A stretch of 64,000 nt of DNA from Pseudomonas sp. UBA1879 (GTDB lineage Bacteria; Pseudomonadota; Gammaproteobacteria; Pseudomonadales; Pseudomonadaceae): NCBI RefSeq assembly GCF_002338065.1, contig NZ_DDHJ01000021.1:147087-211086 (forward strand). Direction: 5' to 3'. The notes beneath the pieces were generated by a model. It was not told the DNA's origin. It worked only from the letters and a program-made list of their open reading frames with translations, and made no database searches. How positions within the stretch are numbered: position 1 is the first letter of the stretch; each line of letters begins with the position of its first letter. A program made the position numbers and the translations under genes. Positions 1 to 8,013 of the stretch are shown in pieces.

Positions 1-2487
1 GCTTTCATTGCGCGAGTGGTTCAGTCCGCCGGCGGCGCTGTTGAGGTACTCGTACAGCTCCCAAAACTCGACCACGATCGGGTGATCAGCATTGATGGCC
101 AACTGGCGCTCCTTGGCCATGTCCTGAATCTCGGCGTGTGCCGCGTCAACCTGGTGCTGCTGCAAGGGCACGACATGCACCAGGGCGTCGACCAAGGCAT
201 GCAGTTGAGCGTGGTTTTTGGCGATACGGACGGTGCGAATTTCAGGTAACTGCAGCAGCTTCTGTTCGTAGCTGGGCACGCCCGCTTTCACGGTCTGCAT
301 TACTTGGGCTTCCCTGGTAGTCGCCATCACCAGGAACCCGCTCACCTTGTCCACTGGCATCTGCTCAAGCTCTTCCACCAGCAGTTTGGTTTTCGCGGTC
401 TGACCGTCTTTGGTCATGCCGACGTGAGCAATACGCTGCAGGATGGGTTCGGAGGCATTGACGGCATGGTTTTGGGCAAAAACGAAAGCCCCACGAAACG
501 GCGGTTCCCGCGTGTCGTTGCCGTTGTTCTTCACGCCGGTCGACCGAACGCTGCGCCCGTTGTAAGCGGTCTTCAGTTCGTCCCAGTCGTATTGTTTAGT
601 GGCGCTACCATCGGTTTTTTCGCGCTCGGACTCGATCAGCACGACGGGCAGATTCCCGACTTGGGCGAAGTTACGTGCGCGGGCAACCGGCGTGCCTTTG
701 GATGGGTCGAAACCTTCGTAATCGAGGCGTCCGAGCAGCTTCCAAAGGAATTCGATCAGCGTCGACTTACCCGCGCCGGCCTCACCGACAACCTCAAGGA
801 ACAGGTAGCTTTTCTGGTGCTGCCGGATCTGCTCTGCGAACAGGGAGCCCAGCCAAAAAGCCAGAACGACAATCCCTTTGGCACCGAAGCACTGCCAAAG
901 GATTTCCAGCCATCGGGTGGTGAACTTGTTCAGGTCGGTATTGATATTTAGGGCAACAGATTGGCTAAGCGTCTTAATGCTCAGTTTGTCCATGTCGAAA
1001 AAGTCCTCTTCGTTTAACTCGTAAACCTTGCCGTCACGCACTGCCACGTCGCCGTAGACGTACGCGCCGTGCTCACGGGTGTACCCGGTGAAGTCGATGG
1101 TCTGAACGGTCTTGAGTGCGTTGGTTTGCTCTTCAATGAACGCATCCAACTGCTGCGTGGTGCCGGTGAACATCCCACCAGGTGCAATGCCGAGCAGGCG
1201 TTTCTTGAATTCGGCGGACGATGCGATTTGCGAACTGGTGAAGGTGTTCTTGATCGGCGCTGCGTCGTGAGCGAACGTGATTCGGAAGTAGTACCAGGAC
1301 TCGTCTGTAAGCTTGTTTTCCTGGTAGTACAGGGCCTTCGGGTTACATGTCGCGATACGTTGAATGGCGCCGCATTGCTGCATCGCTTTTGCCCGACGCT
1401 GTTTGTCGTTCAACAGCTGATCGTCCTGGTGCTCGCTATCCTCCAGGTCCTGGATCGCACGGTTATATTTTTCAAGATCGAGCTTGAACCAATACAGCCG
1501 GTTTCCGAACTCCAAGTGAAATTCGCTACGGCGATTCCAGTCGAAGAGCACCAGTGCTTTTTCAGTCGCGTTATCAGCAATCAGCAGGGCACCGTGATGA
1601 CGCGCAACCGCGAGGTCTTTCGTAACCTGTGCATCACGCTTCTCACCGGTGTCTAAAGCCCACCAGCGCTGATGCAGGTCATTCCAGTCAACCTTCCTGC
1701 CGTCACGCTGGGGGATCTGTGCTGCTTCGCAGACAAAACCCAACTCACGCGCCTGGCGTACCCATCGTTTGGTGTAGGCGTGCGCACCTGGCTCGTTGTC
1801 CAATGCCCAGATCAGCTTCGGCATATTGCCGGCGCGATCGATGGCCAACTGTCGGAGGGATTCGTCGGGAAAGGCGTTGGAGGACATCGCCGACACAGCG
1901 GGGATGCCGTTATGCACCAGGGCGATCGCATCGAAGATTCCTTCAACGATCCACAGTTCTTTGACGTCCAGCAGCTCGACGCACGGCGGGCACCACCAGA
2001 CGCCCTTGTAGCTTTCACCAGGCTTGAACCGAGCCTTCATTTTTCCGAATCGCGCAGGGCGGTCGATCAGGCGTTCCCAGTAACCGCCTTTATCAAGTGC
2101 GAAACGGACAGTGGCGCTGCCGGCGTCGTGCTGAGCCGAAAAGTAGGTTTCCTGAGTGAACCAACCTGCAATAAGCGACATATCAAAGCTGCGAGCAAAT
2201 TCCATGTATGCCCGTGCTGTTGCCGTTGGCGCATTGTCCGTAGCCGGGGCGCGCTTGCTCCAGTCCTCAAACAGGTCGTCGTATATTTCTTTGACATGCA
2301 GAGTGTGGCCACACTTTTCCTGCCGGCCACAGATCAGCTGCCACGGGCTGTCGAAGCGTGTGTACAGCTCTTTCTTATTACATTTTGGGCAGGTGCCACC
2401 GCGCATGTAATTAGTCGGCACGCGGTGTTTCAGGCCGTAATCGGACTGGATGCGCTGCAGGACGTCGTGACGAAGATCGTCTCTCAT
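1..2487 (-). CDS. Phage DNA primase/helicase, Toprim plus P-loop (partial at left edge)
   Basis: Replication initiation enzyme of the prophage; 829 codons are visible and the gene continues beyond the left edge. Read directly from the minus strand: a four-cysteine zinc site near residues 33-60 (CPKC, then a second pair ending EKCGH), a Toprim core around residue 182 (LWIVEGIFDAI) and a helicase P-loop GEAGAGKST at residues 568-576. The order zinc finger, Toprim, P-loop helicase is that of phage primase-helicases such as P4 alpha or T7 gp4. The ATG at 2487 overlaps the stop of the upstream small gene by 4 bases, which fits translational coupling. It is the last visible gene of the leftward early operon. 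P4-alpha-type proteins bind iterated origin sites, so the iteron-like cluster at the far end of the prophage may be its target (inference). Confidence 0.85.
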   Translation of the reverse strand, partial: MRDDLRHDVLQRIQSDYGLKHRVPTNYMRGGTCPKCNKKELYTRFDSPWQLICGRQEKCGHTLHVKEIYDDLFEDWSKRAPATDNAPTATARAYMEFARSFDMSLIAGWFTQETYFSAQHDAGSATVRFALDKGGYWERLIDRPARFGKMKARFKPGESYKGVWWCPPCVELLDVKELWIVEGIFDAIALVHNGIPAVSAMSSNAFPDESLRQLAIDRAGNMPKLIWALDNEPGAHAYTKRWVRQARELGFVCEAAQIPQRDGRKVDWNDLHQRWWALDTGEKRDAQVTKDLAVARHHGALLIADNATEKALVLFDWNRRSEFHLEFGNRLYWFKLDLEKYNRAIQDLEDSEHQDDQLLNDKQRRAKAMQQCGAIQRIATCNPKALYYQENKLTDESWYYFRITFAHDAAPIKNTFTSSQIASSAEFKKRLLGIAPGGMFTGTTQQLDAFIEEQTNALKTVQTIDFTGYTREHGAYVYGDVAVRDGKVYELNEEDFFDMDKLSIKTLSQSVALNINTDLNKFTTRWLEILWQCFGAKGIVVLAFWLGSLFAEQIRQHQKSYLFLEVVGEAGAGKSTLIEFLWKLLGRLDYEGFDPSKGTPVARARNFAQVGNLPVVLIESEREKTDGSATKQYDWDELKTAYNGRSVRSTGVKNNGNDTREPPFRGAFVFAQNHAVNASEPILQRIAHVGMTKDGQTAKTKLLVEELEQMPVDKVSGFLVMATTREAQVMQTVKAGVPSYEQKLLQLPEIRTVRIAKNHAQLHALVDALVHVVPLQQHQVDAAHAEIQDMAKERQLAINADHPIVVEFWELYEYLNSAAGGLNHSRNES

Positions 2488-2723
2488 GATTGCTTCACTG
2501 CTTTAAGGCTGAGGGACAGCGCGGCCATCAGGCGTTTTTGCGCTGCCATCGCTGGTTTCTTCTTGAGGATTGAGCTGTGCCGTTCTCCGTCCGGGACGTA
2601 GCGAAACTCATCCGCGTACCAGTGCTCGTTGAGGCTTGTGCTGTAGCTTTGGCGCATGGCAGCTAGCAGCGCTTCGGCCTCTGCAGCTGGCATTTGGGCG
2701 GTGATTTGCAGTGCGTTTCCCAT
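2484..2723 (-). CDS. Small phage early protein, unknown function
   Basis: A 79-residue protein from the leftward early operon, not recognised. The ATG at 2723 is preferred because GAGG lies about 7 bases upstream; an in-frame ATG at 2762 has no comparable site. The chain is mostly helical, with a central WYADEFRYVPDGERH stretch and a basic C-terminal half. Its stop overlaps the primase start (ATGA), so the two are probably made together. No catalytic motif is visible. Confidence 0.6.
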   Translation of the reverse strand: MGNALQITAQMPAAEAEALLAAMRQSYSTSLNEHWYADEFRYVPDGERHSSILKKKPAMAAQKRLMAALSLSLKAVKQS

Positions 2724-2795
2724 CAAAAACCTCGAATTCGGGCGCAGCTCACCCAAACCCACGGGAAGCGGGATAGGGCGTTGTTAAAGGGGGTG

Positions 2796-3158
2796 TTACG
2801 AGTGGGTCAGGCGGAATCGCCCGTTATCCGGGGTATTGATGATGCGTTCATAGATCAGGCTGACCGGGATAGCCCAGGCAATGCCGGTGAAGGGGTCGAC
2901 GATCACCGAATGGGTATCGGTACTGGTCAGGACATCGAGGCGCTGCCGATCGCGGATCGCGTGCAAATCAGCCAGAGCCAGACCGACGATCTGCTCTGCT
3001 TTGCTGGTGAGGATGTCGAAGTCATTCACTAGGTGCTGAACCGCCCTGCCGAACAGCATCTGGTCGTTGCTCAAATGCTCGGAGTGATGACGCTCCAGGA
3101 ACGCAAGGGCTGCGGCTTTCAGAACGTCCAGATACTGCTGGGCTGCAGGCGTCGTCAT
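2796..3158 (-). CDS. Phage early protein, unknown function (120 aa)
   Basis: A 120-residue soluble protein with a helical N-terminal half (QYLDVLKAAALAFLERHH) and a C-terminal part rich in hydrophobic strands. Its ATG overlaps the stop of the YmfL-type regulator by 4 bases, placing it second from the regulator in the leftward operon. I do not recognise a family. Position between a regulator and the primase suggests an accessory replication or regulatory role, which is inference only. Confidence 0.65.
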   Translation of the reverse strand: MTTPAAQQYLDVLKAAALAFLERHHSEHLSNDQMLFGRAVQHLVNDFDILTSKAEQIVGLALADLHAIRDRQRLDVLTSTDTHSVIVDPFTGIAWAIPVSLIYERIINTPDNGRFRLTHS

Positions 3159-3634
3159 TGTGCTGACTCCGGGCGTTGGCGGTGCAGCTCGATCGCTGCC
3201 AGAACTTCGGCGTGCCGCGCAGCCATGTGCAGGTTATGGGCAGACATGATTGCGTCGGCCTCGGCTTCGTTGATCACACCGTCGCCCAGTGCTTTGGCAA
3301 TGGCCTGGTCCACAGTCCCACGCTTTGCCGCGACCTGTACCGACATCGTGTACAGCTCGACGCCATCCAGTTGTTCCGGGTCCGCGACCGGAACGAAGAT
3401 GCCGCCATAAAGCGCTGCCACGTAGTTGGCCATGTGAGTGGTGTCGGTCTCTAGCTCCAACTGACGGATCTGGATTTCAGTCAATGGCCGGATGCCGTTG
3501 TTCTCGTAGGCGTGGTTATCGAACTTCTTCAAGTTCATGCCGAGGCGAGCAGCAGCGCATTCGCGACCACCGGGATACGCGCAGATGATCGTGCTGACCA
3601 CTTCACGCAATGTACTTAGAACCTGAGCTTTCAT
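3155..3634 (-). CDS. YmfL-type phage regulatory protein
   Basis: A 159-residue protein resembling the YmfL / phage CII-like regulator family found in early operons of Pseudomonas and enteric prophages. Supporting features are the N-terminal stretch with PGGRECAAARLGM (helix-turn-helix-like, residues about 20-35), a following FDNHAYE segment, and the conserved THMANYVAALYGG segment near the middle. The start at 3634 gives the usual family length; a longer in-frame extension to 4024 would run through the divergent repressor and is not credible. It would act on early or lysogeny promoters of the phage (family knowledge). It is followed by the 120-aa gene with a 4-base overlap. Confidence 0.7.
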   Translation of the reverse strand: MKAQVLSTLREVVSTIICAYPGGRECAAARLGMNLKKFDNHAYENNGIRPLTEIQIRQLELETDTTHMANYVAALYGGIFVPVADPEQLDGVELYTMSVQVAAKRGTVDQAIAKALGDGVINEAEADAIMSAHNLHMAARHAEVLAAIELHRQRPESAQ

Positions 3635-3663
3635 GTTCTGGTGTCCCCTCAATGGCCTGGCCA

Positions 3664-3876
3664 TTACTGTGCAATCACGCCGTCTTTGATTCCGAGCAGT
3701 ACGGCGGCGCGATGTGCCTCCCCACGGCGACAATGGCTCTGGCCACTCAGCACCGCGTAAACGGTGCTGGGGTTGAGCTGATGCTGAGTTGCAAAATCTT
3801 TCACCGTCTGCCCTCTGCGCTCCAGCGCTTCGCGCGCTATTTGACGGGCTTGCTCGGTGGTGGTGCTGTTCGGCAT
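3664..3876 (-). CDS. Cro-like HTH protein, BcepMu gp16 family
   Basis: A 70-residue DNA-binding protein. The core QTVKDFATQHQLNPSTVYAVLSG forms a clear helix-turn-helix, followed by GxxxRGEAHRAAVLLGIK, the pattern of the BcepMu gp16 phage-associated family. It is the first gene of the leftward early operon and diverges from the XRE repressor, the position normally held by Cro or Cox. It probably antagonises the repressor at the shared operator region (inference from position). Confidence 0.8.
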   Translation of the reverse strand: MPNSTTTEQARQIAREALERRGQTVKDFATQHQLNPSTVYAVLSGQSHCRRGEAHRAAVLLGIKDGVIAQ

Positions 3877-3960
3877 AGTGCAATTCCTTGCGACTTCGTG
3901 TGATGTCGTGCAAAGGATGTGGCAAAAAACTGCCAATGTAAATATGCGGATGGAAAAATA
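3877..3960. promoter_or_regulatory. Divergent early/repressor promoter-operator region
   Basis: The space between the Cro-like gene and the repressor start. It contains the palindrome GCAA-TTCC-TTGC (3880-3891) and an imperfect dyad built from TTGCGAC (3888-3894) and GTCGTGCAA (3905-3913), so the TTGC/GCAA half-site recurs three times. These are the likely repressor/Cro operators. I cannot assign -10/-35 hexamers with confidence. Confidence 0.5.
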
Positions 3961-4311
3961 TTGACCCTTTCTGAAGAAATCGGGGCGCGCCTTCGTGAGC
4001 AGCGTTACGCCGCTGGATTGACACAAGATCAGGTGGCGGAAAAGTTGGGAGTGTCTAAACGGACCCAAGGAAATTACGAGGCGGGTTCCAGCGATGCCAC
4101 GGCTTCTTACTTGTGCGTCGTGGAGCGAGAGCTTGGGTTTGACGTGGCGTACATCCTGAGTGGCGTAAAAAAAACGCTCGCTGCAGATACATTGAGTCAA
4201 GAAGAAGACATGGTAATCAAGCAATACCGCAGCATTCCTAGCGAGGATCAGGTCGCGGTTCGTCGTTTCTTGAAGGCGATGGCAGACGACGCTGCAAAGC
4301 AGTCGACTTAA
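3961..4311 (+). CDS. XRE-family phage repressor (short CI-like, no protease domain)
   Basis: Lysogeny repressor candidate. An XRE helix-turn-helix sits at the N-terminus (RLREQRYAAGLTQDQVAEKLGVSKRTQGNYE) and a short helical tail follows; at about 116 residues there is no room for the C-terminal Ser/Lys self-cleavage domain of lambda CI or LexA-like repressors. Start choice: TTG at 3961 has GCGGATGGA six bases upstream; a GTG at 3919 would add 14 residues but has poor ribosome-binding spacing. Because it cannot self-cleave, induction by DNA damage would need a separate antirepressor, which fits the LexA-boxed genes near 27,180. Confidence 0.75.
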   Translation: MTLSEEIGARLREQRYAAGLTQDQVAEKLGVSKRTQGNYEAGSSDATASYLCVVERELGFDVAYILSGVKKTLAADTLSQEEDMVIKQYRSIPSEDQVAVRRFLKAMADDAAKQST

Positions 4312-4412
4312 GTTGTAACAAAATATTTGAAACATTACTTACACCCCGCCATATAGCAGTCAGCAACCCGCCGATACCTTCGATTCAGCTATGCACAATC
4401 GGAGAATCACGC

Positions 4413-4598
4413 ATGTTGGATAACACCAAGGTTGGTAATCATTTCCCTGAAGCAATTGAGTTTGAATGGCACACGCTGACGAAGATCGAGCGGCGCCTGA
4501 TTCAGGTTTATCGCCGTCTCAGCGAGCAAGAGCGAAAGCAACTGAAACGCCTCACAGAGCTGCTGGCTGAAAACCCGGAAGAAGGTTTGGCCACGTAA
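4413..4598 (+). CDS. Small phage protein downstream of repressor, unknown function
   Basis: A 61-residue, strongly charged helical protein (TKIERRLIQVYRRLSEQERKQLKRLTELL). ATG at 4413 has GGAG nine bases upstream. It lies about 100 bases after the repressor on the same strand and may be co-transcribed with it in the lysogen. Function not recognised; the basic amphipathic helix suggests nucleic-acid or partner-protein binding (inference). Confidence 0.55.
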   Translation: MLDNTKVGNHFPEAIEFEWHTLTKIERRLIQVYRRLSEQERKQLKRLTELLAENPEEGLAT

Positions 4599-4629
4599 CA
4601 CCGCTACAACCTGCAGCAACACGTAGGTC

Positions 4630-4656
4630 ATCGCCGGCTATGCGGAGGTCGGCGAT
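4630..4656. terminator. Hairpin between convergent small gene and ogr-like gene
   Basis: Seven-base stem ATCGCCG / CGGCGAT with a 13-base loop, placed between the convergent 61-aa gene and the Ogr-like gene. It has no long T-tract, so it is a weak or bidirectional terminator candidate. Confidence 0.4.
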
Positions 4657-4663
4657 CCGGGCG

Positions 4664-4924
4664 CTACGCCACCGCTTGTGTGCCCAACTGATCGAACAGC
4701 TCCCGCTGTTTCGCCCTGGGCAAATCCTTCAAACGATCAAACAGCATTCGGTCAAATGTCTGAGCCGAAGGGCTGAGCGTGTGCGAGTACGTGAGGTTCG
4801 CAACCCACGTGTGCCCGCACTTTGCGTCCAGGCACTGGCAGTAGAGTTTGACGAACATCCGGGAGACTTCCTCCCGTGAGCTGATGCGCCCTTTATGTTC
4901 GCAACTGGTGCAATAGATCCGCAT
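4664..4924 (-). CDS. ogr: Ogr/Delta-like zinc-finger late activator
   Basis: An 86-residue zinc-finger transcription activator of the P2 Ogr / P4 Delta family, which switches on phage late promoters by contacting RNA polymerase alpha. The cysteine layout is CxxC at residues 5-8, then a second pair CLDAKC about 22 residues later, followed by GHTW, matching the Ogr pattern C-x2-C-x~22-C-x4-C. It lies next to the portal gene on the same strand. I looked for P2-style TGT-N12-ACA sites upstream of the portal/scaffold pair and did not find a convincing one, so its targets here may differ. Confidence 0.85.
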   Translation of the reverse strand: MRIYCTSCEHKGRISSREEVSRMFVKLYCQCLDAKCGHTWVANLTYSHTLSPSAQTFDRMLFDRLKDLPRAKQRELFDQLGTQAVA

Positions 4925-4990
4925 GATTCCCTCCCCAGGGCTAGCTGACTGGCCACTATATTGCCATGTTTTATAGGTTGGATCCCTTCT

Positions 4991-6031
4991 TTAAACACTA
5001 GATGTAGTGTTATCAACTGTCTGTGAGGGGTCTCGCCAGTGGATTTGCCTGTCGGCGCGAAGGGTATCGTTCACCTGCTCGAAAAGTTGACAGATCGGAC
5101 GAATCTCGTTGCTTGTGTACACCCGATCAATCTTTTCGATATCGCCAAAACCTGCGCTGTTCTCCGGGATGATCCCGGCCAAGGCTGGGTTCATTCGCCA
5201 AGCGGCGATCACGTCGTTGCGGGTGATGTTCTTGACCTTCTCCAGCTCATCCTTCGCCTGGAAGTCGCCGACCGGGATGATCTGAATGGCCTTCTCGCTG
5301 CCACCGGGGATGTTGACGAACATCGACCGAAAGTTGCCGACGCCTTTGGCGTTCGCGATCTGCGATTGAAGACTGTCTTCGTCCTCCTGGCTCATGTTCG
5401 GGTCGTTGGAGTAGAAGATGTAACCCACGTGAGCGCCGTTCGCGTAGTAGCGGCGGCGGAACAGCGTGGCGGCCTCGTTGAGCAGCAGCGCCTGCAGGCC
5501 GCCCAGGTAATCAGGCACACCGTAAATGTTTTGTTCCACGTCGTAGTTGAAGATGTGTTCAATCTCATGCTCTTCAAACTCGACCTCTTTCCCGCCCGGC
5601 AGTAACTGGACAAACCCGCCGCCGATCTTCACCCGCATGTTGATGGCTGGCAGGTGCTGCATCTCTAGTACCTGCCCCAAGGCATTCGGGTTGCGATACA
5701 GGTAGGTCTCACCGAACACCATGAAGTCGAGCGCGGCGCGGCTCATCGTCGCTGTGGAGAATCCATCCGAGGGGATGAACTCACGCAGCAGCAAGTTGCG
5801 CTTGAACCCTGGAATTGCGCCGTGGTGAGCGTTGGCCTTGAGTAGCTTGGCCAGCCCCAGGCGCGACACCGGCGGCGTGAACACCTTGCCGTCGTCGCTG
5901 GCGAACACGCCCAGGTACTGCGCGATGTTGTCCGCCAACACCGCTTCCGGTGCGCCGAATGTGAATGACCGCATCGGCCCTTTGGGCGCGTGCACCGGTT
6001 GTTCTTGCTGCTTGCTGTGGCGTCGAGACAT
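4991..6031 (-). CDS. Phage portal protein (P2 gpQ-like)
   Basis: Portal vertex protein, 346 residues, forming the dodecameric ring through which DNA enters the head. The chain has the PBSX/P2-type portal signature: an early FTFGAPEAVL segment, the FKRNLLLREF and FMVFGETYLYRN motifs, EHIFNYDVEQNIYGVPDYLGGLQALLLNEAATLFRRRYY in the wing/stem, and the late NDVIAAWRMNPALAGIIPEN segment. Length equals P2 gpQ. It is transcribed leftward after the terminase large subunit, exactly as P2 genes P and Q diverge from O-N-M-L. The reading frame of the terminase gene runs through its first 250 bases (see that entry). Confidence 0.93.
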   Translation of the reverse strand: MSRRHSKQQEQPVHAPKGPMRSFTFGAPEAVLADNIAQYLGVFASDDGKVFTPPVSRLGLAKLLKANAHHGAIPGFKRNLLLREFIPSDGFSTATMSRAALDFMVFGETYLYRNPNALGQVLEMQHLPAINMRVKIGGGFVQLLPGGKEVEFEEHEIEHIFNYDVEQNIYGVPDYLGGLQALLLNEAATLFRRRYYANGAHVGYIFYSNDPNMSQEDEDSLQSQIANAKGVGNFRSMFVNIPGGSEKAIQIIPVGDFQAKDELEKVKNITRNDVIAAWRMNPALAGIIPENSAGFGDIEKIDRVYTSNEIRPICQLFEQVNDTLRADRQIHWRDPSQTVDNTTSSV

Positions 6032-7850
6032 GTGACCCTGGTCCGCTGGTGACGTAGCGGCTGCGCCGCGACTTGTTGGTGTTTAGGGGTTCGTTGGCCA
6101 GGGCGTGCATGATTGCCCATGCGATGTCCGCGTGGCCGGTGGCATCGGTGCGGGAAGCGCTGTACGTCACCTGGCCGCTGCCAGTGGTGCCGCGCTTGAT
6201 GGTCAGGAACGCCTGGGCGATGTCGCTCCAGCCGGCGTCCCATTCGATACGGCTCCCCTGAATCGTGTCCTGTGCTTTGAGCACCAACGTGTTTTTGGTC
6301 TCAAGGCTGTAATGGATCGAGGTCGCACGCGGGTAGAAGTCGCGCACCAGGTCGAACACGCCGTAGCCGATGCCCGTGGTGTCGATACCGATGTGCTGGA
6401 CGTTGAAGCGCTCTGTCAGCTTCTTGACCTGTTCAGCCTGGTACTTGAACGACTGGCCACGCCAGCTGTGTTTCTCCAGGATGCGGAATTTGCCGCCTGT
6501 CTCCAGCGGTGGCGCGATGACCACGCACGTCGCGTCGTCGCGGGTCCGACTCGGGTCGTAGCCGATCCAGACCGGGCTGTTGCCGAATGGGCGCGGGTCG
6601 TCGGGATCGTAGTCGGTCCACAACGACAGGTCGGAATAGCACCGCTCCAGATCGGCCAGGCCGAAGGCGCTTTGCGTGCTGTCGATGAATTTGCACATGA
6701 ACAGCTGTTCAAACTTGTCCTCGTCGTACTCCAGCTGCAGCTGCTCCAGGTCGAACAGATCGCAGCCGCCGGCAATGGCGTCGAGGATGGTGATGATCTT
6801 GCGCCATTGCCCGTCCGGACAGAGCGCGCCGGACGCGATGTGCTGGTCAGTCGGCCATGGGTCTTTCGCGTTCTTGCGCTTGCTGTTGCGGAATTTCTCA
6901 CCGGTCCAGAACGGGTACGCCTGGTGCGATACGGCGCTGGGCGTCGAGAAGTAGGTTTTGCGCCACTTCTTGTGGGTGGCCATGGCTGACGCGACGGTGT
7001 TCAGCTTCTCGAAATTCTGAATCCAGAAGTATTCGTCGACGTAAACGTGGCCATGGTGACCCTGCGCCGTGCTGCTGTTGGTGCTGAGAAAGCGCAGCTC
7101 TGCCCACGGCTTGCCGTCTTTGCTGAGCACGATCGGGTTACCGGTCAGCTCCAGCCCGAACCACTCCTGGGCGAACGAAATGATGTAGCTACGGAAGATT
7201 TCAGACTGTGCGCGGCTGGCCGACAGAAACACCTGATTGTCGCCAGTTAGCACCGCGTCCATGAACGCTTCGCCGGCGAAGTAGTAGGTCAGACCGACCT
7301 GCCGACTTTTCAGCACGTTGCGGATCCGCGACGTCAGCGGGTTCAGCTTCGCCTGGTACAGCTCCTTCTGGTAGCCGTACATTTTGCTGATGAACTTGTC
7401 CAGGAAGTCGACTTCGGTCAGTTCGCTGACGTCGTTCTTTGGTGCCTTCTCCCGCTTTTTCCCGCCTTTGCCGCTCCGCTCCCCTCGGTCACGTCGCTGG
7501 CTGCGCTGCTCCTGATTGGGCTGGCCACTGTCGTCCTGATGGTCGACGAGCGCTGGCGCAGGTTTTGTGCACTGCTTACCCAAGCGTTCGCGCAGGGTTG
7601 TGAGTCGGTCCAGCTCGTTCAGGTCATCCTTGCTCAGTGAAGTCTGCTTCTCCAGGAGCAGCGTGATACGCCGGCTCACTGCTGTCAGTGGCTCTTCATC
7701 CGTGAGCATGTCTTCCCAATTGCCCTGGCGCATCCAGTAGTAAACGATCCGAATGCTGGGCAGGTTGAGCTGCGCCTGAATTTCCTTCGCTTTATAGCGA
7801 CGCAGAAATAGGCGTTTGGCGGCTTCTTTGACTTCGGTTGAGTAATACAT
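5781..7850 (-). CDS. Terminase large subunit (P2 gpP-like), C-terminally extended
   Basis: ATPase and nuclease motor for DNA packaging. An N-terminal HTH-like segment (YKAKEIQAQLNLPSIRIVYYWM) is followed by a basic linker, the divergent Walker A LKSRQVGLTY, Walker B HVYVDEYFW, the coupling STPSAVSHQA, and an RNase H-like nuclease with GYDPSRTRDDA, GIDTTGIGYG and GHADIAWA acids. The open frame is 689 codons, but homology-like sequence ends near residue 605 (RRSRYVTSG); the rest is a proline/arginine-rich read of the portal gene in another frame. Codon 606 is TCA in the string TCACATG at the portal start. A TGA there would give TGACATG, the same junction seen between scaffold and capsid genes. 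So a stop codon may have been lost, adding 84 residues. Confidence 0.9.
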   Translation of the reverse strand: MYYSTEVKEAAKRLFLRRYKAKEIQAQLNLPSIRIVYYWMRQGNWEDMLTDEEPLTAVSRRITLLLEKQTSLSKDDLNELDRLTTLRERLGKQCTKPAPALVDHQDDSGQPNQEQRSQRRDRGERSGKGGKKREKAPKNDVSELTEVDFLDKFISKMYGYQKELYQAKLNPLTSRIRNVLKSRQVGLTYYFAGEAFMDAVLTGDNQVFLSASRAQSEIFRSYIISFAQEWFGLELTGNPIVLSKDGKPWAELRFLSTNSSTAQGHHGHVYVDEYFWIQNFEKLNTVASAMATHKKWRKTYFSTPSAVSHQAYPFWTGEKFRNSKRKNAKDPWPTDQHIASGALCPDGQWRKIITILDAIAGGCDLFDLEQLQLEYDEDKFEQLFMCKFIDSTQSAFGLADLERCYSDLSLWTDYDPDDPRPFGNSPVWIGYDPSRTRDDATCVVIAPPLETGGKFRILEKHSWRGQSFKYQAEQVKKLTERFNVQHIGIDTTGIGYGVFDLVRDFYPRATSIHYSLETKNTLVLKAQDTIQGSRIEWDAGWSDIAQAFLTIKRGTTGSGQVTYSASRTDATGHADIAWAIMHALANEPLNTNKSRRSRYVTSGPGSHVSTPQQAARTTGARAQRADAVIHIRRTGSGVGGQHRAVPGRVRQRRRQGVHAAGVAPGAGQATQGQRSPRRNSRVQAQLAAA

Positions 7851-8013
7851 GGGCCGCAGTCTATGCGGCGAAAACGCGGGAAACGCGGGGTTAATTTCCT
7901 CGAATAACCTACAACTCGATTATAGGAGATACGCGCAGGAGAACCGTTTGTTAGAGGGGCTGCAGCTCCATATCGTGGGGCCTCAAATCACCGATTGAGC
8001 GCAGTTATCACCC
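7851..8013. promoter_or_regulatory. Divergent late promoter region (terminase / scaffold)
   Basis: The 163-base gap between the divergent terminase and scaffold genes, the place of the P2 late promoters PP and PO. It contains a tandem AAACGCGGG repeat (7872-7880 and 7881-7889) and an AT-rich stretch ACTCGATTATAGG. The tandem repeat is a plausible activator site; no clear consensus sigma-70 pair was found. Confidence 0.45.

Noticed and set aside
1..2018. Several rightward open frames (for example 304-951, 1069-1656, 1672-2601) over the left end
   Set aside because: They are antisense to one continuous leftward primase-helicase frame with clear zinc, Toprim and P-loop motifs.
4925..4990. Phage cos site next to the portal gene
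   Set aside because: The position is plausible by P2 gene order but no recognisable cohesive-end sequence can be identified by eye.
5039..6989. Rightward frames of 188 and 294 codons opposite portal and terminase
   Set aside because: Antisense shadows produced by GC-rich codon bias; the leftward proteins match known families.
7851..8013. P2-style Ogr site TGT-N12-ACA
   Set aside because: No match with the right spacing; only a tandem AAACGCGGG repeat was seen.
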